Assembly (NCBI GenBank): GCA_014377695.1
Contig: JACMPA010000015.1
Coordinates: 1 to 33,494, forward strand
Direction of reading: 5' to 3'
Source: Candidatus Saccharimonadota bacterium
GTDB lineage: Bacteria; Patescibacteriota; Saccharimonadia; Saccharimonadales; UBA4665
DNA length: 33,494 nucleotides
Position 1 is the stretch's first letter; each line of letters begins with the position of its first letter. The position numbers and the translations under genes are program-made. The notes under the pieces are model-generated. The model ran no database searches. It was not told where the DNA came from and saw nothing but the letters and a program-made list of their open reading frames with translations. Shown here in pieces: positions 31,908 through 33,494 of the stretch.

Positions 31908-33275
31908 ATGCTTAATCTCAAAAAAGTTAAATCAATCAGTCAAAACATGGGACAACGGGTCAGTCAAAACGTCAAGACCCGAGCTAGTGGTGCAGTTAGC
32001 AAAGTGGGACAGGCTAAGTCTAAAGCGACCAAAAAGCGTGGTGGTCAGCAAGAATACGTCGTGGCTTTGGACATCGGAACCGAAAACGTTAAAGCGCTGA
32101 TCGGTAAGTTCGGTGATGACGGTACTATCGAAATCGTCGGCATGGGCCGGGCCCATCAGAGTTTAAGTGACATGCAAGCCGGTGCTATTGCCGACATAGC
32201 CAGTGTAGTCGAGAATTGCGACAAAGCTTTGAACGCAGCCGAGCAAGAAGCTGGCGTCAGCGTCCGCACTGCCGTCATCGGTATTGCTGGCGAGCTGGTG
32301 AAAGGCACAACTACCACTGTGCGTGTCGCTCGTAAGGCCCCAACTGAGCCATTAGACGTGGTTGAAATGGAAAAGATTATCAAATTAGTGCAGGAACGAG
32401 CCGAAGTCAAAGCTAAGAAGCAATTAGCTATGGAACTGGGCGGCAAAAGCGTCGAAGTACGACTAGTAAACAGTGCGCTCGTTAGCATCGACATAGACGG
32501 CTACCCAGTAACTAATCCGATCGGCTTCCAAGGCAAGGACGTGATCGTGCAACTCTACACCGCCTTCGCGCCGATGATTCACATCGGCGCCCTGGAGCGC
32601 ACTGCCGCTGAGCTCGACCTTGACCTGTTAGCTGTTGCCGCTGAACCATTTGCGGTCGCCCGGAGTATGATTGGTAACAATCCAAATCAAAACCTCAGCA
32701 CAATCCTGATGGATGTCGGTGGTGGTACCACCGACATCGCCGTCGTTAACGAAGGTGGCGTGCAAGGAACGAAGATGTTTGGCATTGGTGGTCGGGCGTA
32801 TACTCGCGCCGTCGAACGCGATTTAGGCGTTGACTTCCAGGAAGCTGAACGCCTTAAACTGGGCCTCGGCACAAACCAAGTTTCCGCTACCAAAGAAAAA
32901 GAGATCGAAACTGCCCTCGAAAAAACGCTTGATGTATGGACTACTGGCATCGAACTAGCCCTCGGTGAATTCGACAAACTCGACCATTTGCCGCACCAAA
33001 TATACCTTTGCGGTGGTGGTTCAAGCTTGGACATGTTGATTGATGAACTGCAAAACAGTGTCTGGTACAAAGCATTACCCTTTACCCGCAAACCCGTCGT
33101 TAGTTTGATCAACCCGGACCAAGTAGCCGGTATTACTGATTCAACTGGCAAAGTCAAAGATCACACCTACATTACTGCCATGGGATTACTACGCGTTGGC
33201 CTCGATACTATGCAATATGCTGGGGGTGGCAATAACACGATTCGGGAGAAATTAGATAAGATGTTACGAGTCTAA
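31908..33275 (+). CDS. ftsA: Cell division protein FtsA-like ATPase
   Basis: Actin-fold ATPase that links FtsZ filaments to the membrane. Phosphate 1 motif VVALDIGTENVKALIG (about residues 50-65). The SHS2-type domain 1C follows (VVENCDKALNAAEQEAGV ... AVIGIAGELV). Phosphate 2 is ILMDVGGGTTDIAVV, and the adenosine motif is IYLCGGGSSLDML. Length is 455 aa. Ahead of the actin fold lies an extension of about 47 residues rich in Lys, Ser, Gln and Val (KVKSISQNMGQRVSQNVKTR and onwards). The usual long linker and C-terminal amphipathic helix are short, though IREKLDKMLRV at the very end could still bind membrane. PilM is a related alternative, but no pilus genes adjoin. No ftsZ is visible before the window ends. 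Confidence 0.86.
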   Translation: MLNLKKVKSISQNMGQRVSQNVKTRASGAVSKVGQAKSKATKKRGGQQEYVVALDIGTENVKALIGKFGDDGTIEIVGMGRAHQSLSDMQAGAIADIASVVENCDKALNAAEQEAGVSVRTAVIGIAGELVKGTTTTVRVARKAPTEPLDVVEMEKIIKLVQERAEVKAKKQLAMELGGKSVEVRLVNSALVSIDIDGYPVTNPIGFQGKDVIVQLYTAFAPMIHIGALERTAAELDLDLLAVAAEPFAVARSMIGNNPNQNLSTILMDVGGGTTDIAVVNEGGVQGTKMFGIGGRAYTRAVERDLGVDFQEAERLKLGLGTNQVSATKEKEIETALEKTLDVWTTGIELALGEFDKLDHLPHQIYLCGGGSSLDMLIDELQNSVWYKALPFTRKPVVSLINPDQVAGITDSTGKVKDHTYITAMGLLRVGLDTMQYAGGGNNTIREKLDKMLRV

Positions 33276-33313
33276 GCCCCGAAGAGTATACTTAAGAGCA
33301 ATACGATAAAATT

Positions 33314-33494
33314 ATGCCAGACCAAAAAGATTCCCTCAACAAAGAAACTGTCTATGTAGACATCGATGACGAAATAACCGCCATCATCGAAAAGGTGCGT
33401 TCTAGCCAGCAAAAAATTGTGGCCTTGGTTCTTCCAAAGCGTGCTTCCGTCCTGCAAAGTATCGTCAATATGAAGCTTTTGAAGCGCACGGCCG
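33314..33494 (+). CDS. Start of an unknown gene (3' end outside window)
   Basis: Sixty codons are visible. After an acidic, polar start (PDQKDSLNKETVYVDIDDEI) comes a helical stretch TAIIEKVRSSQQKIVALVLP followed by KRASVLQSIVNMKLLKR. The segment VALVLPKRASVLQSIVNMK is a pattern I associate with conserved CPR proteins of unknown function that often sit near division or membrane genes. A TATACT box lies at 33287-33292, 21 bp before the ATG; no Shine-Dalgarno. It follows the ftsA-like gene by 38 bp. Confidence 0.6.
   Translation, partial: MPDQKDSLNKETVYVDIDDEITAIIEKVRSSQQKIVALVLPKRASVLQSIVNMKLLKRTA

Noticed and set aside
33307-33312. TAAAAT directly before the last ATG as a -10
   Set aside because: Only 1 bp before the ATG, so the transcript would begin inside the gene; TATACT at 33287-33292 is more likely.

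Overview
The window looks like chromosomal DNA from a Candidatus Saccharibacteria (TM7; Patescibacteria/CPR) member. The evidence is indirect. Genes are short and tightly packed, and base composition is near balanced. UGA works as an ordinary stop (for example at 700-702 and 6605-6607), which argues against the SR1/Gracilibacteria code. There are many small lineage-type proteins of unknown function, a short alanyl-tRNA synthetase without its C-terminal domain, single-membrane-type secreted proteins with Sec signal peptides and C-terminal anchors, and many genes whose -10 box lies only 6-12 nt before the ATG (probably leaderless mRNAs). No rRNA, tRNA, CRISPR array, IS element or prophage was recognised.

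Layout. 1-2.6 kb: SGNH hydrolase, two unknown small genes and a membrane-anchored FKBP prolyl isomerase. 2.7-4.2 kb: a complete-looking minus-strand mini-unit (promoter, strong Shine-Dalgarno, 21-codon reading frame with TTG start, UUCG hairpin), a 54-aa CxxC protein and a DUF475/TerC-like membrane protein. 4.3-9.75 kb: GH37 trehalase, HIT protein, Nudix protein, MetRS, TatD nuclease and two small conserved-looking proteins. 9.8-10.9 kb: cysteine desulfurase, a likely sulfur donor for MnmA at 24.4 kb.

10.98-17.35 kb is the most interesting part: a rotary F1-type ATPase operon in classical order (b-delta-alpha-gamma-beta-epsilon). No a subunit is present. The place of the c subunit is taken by a secreted protein whose extracellular domain is followed by a c-subunit-like helical hairpin (R-N-P loop) that has no proton-binding carboxylate. 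Beta has a divergent DELSEED segment, epsilon lacks its C-terminal helices and alpha has a long charged tail. The catalytic residues of alpha and beta appear intact, so this may be an F1-like ATPase motor that turns something other than a proton-driven ring.

17.4-24.3 kb encodes the cell surface: a membrane-anchored fibre-like protein, three secreted paralogues with a common C-terminal domain, a DUF916-like membrane-anchored protein, an Ig/PKD-domain membrane protein and a small two-helix membrane protein. The set recalls WxL-type surface loci of Gram-positive bacteria. The largest secreted gene has a promoter flanked by inverted-repeat arms.

24.4-33.5 kb: MnmA, an unknown 330-aa protein, an EVE-domain protein, AlaRS without C-Ala, four minus-strand genes of unknown function (one behind a CRP/FNR-like palindrome), an FtsA-like protein with a basic N-terminal extension, and the start of another unknown gene.
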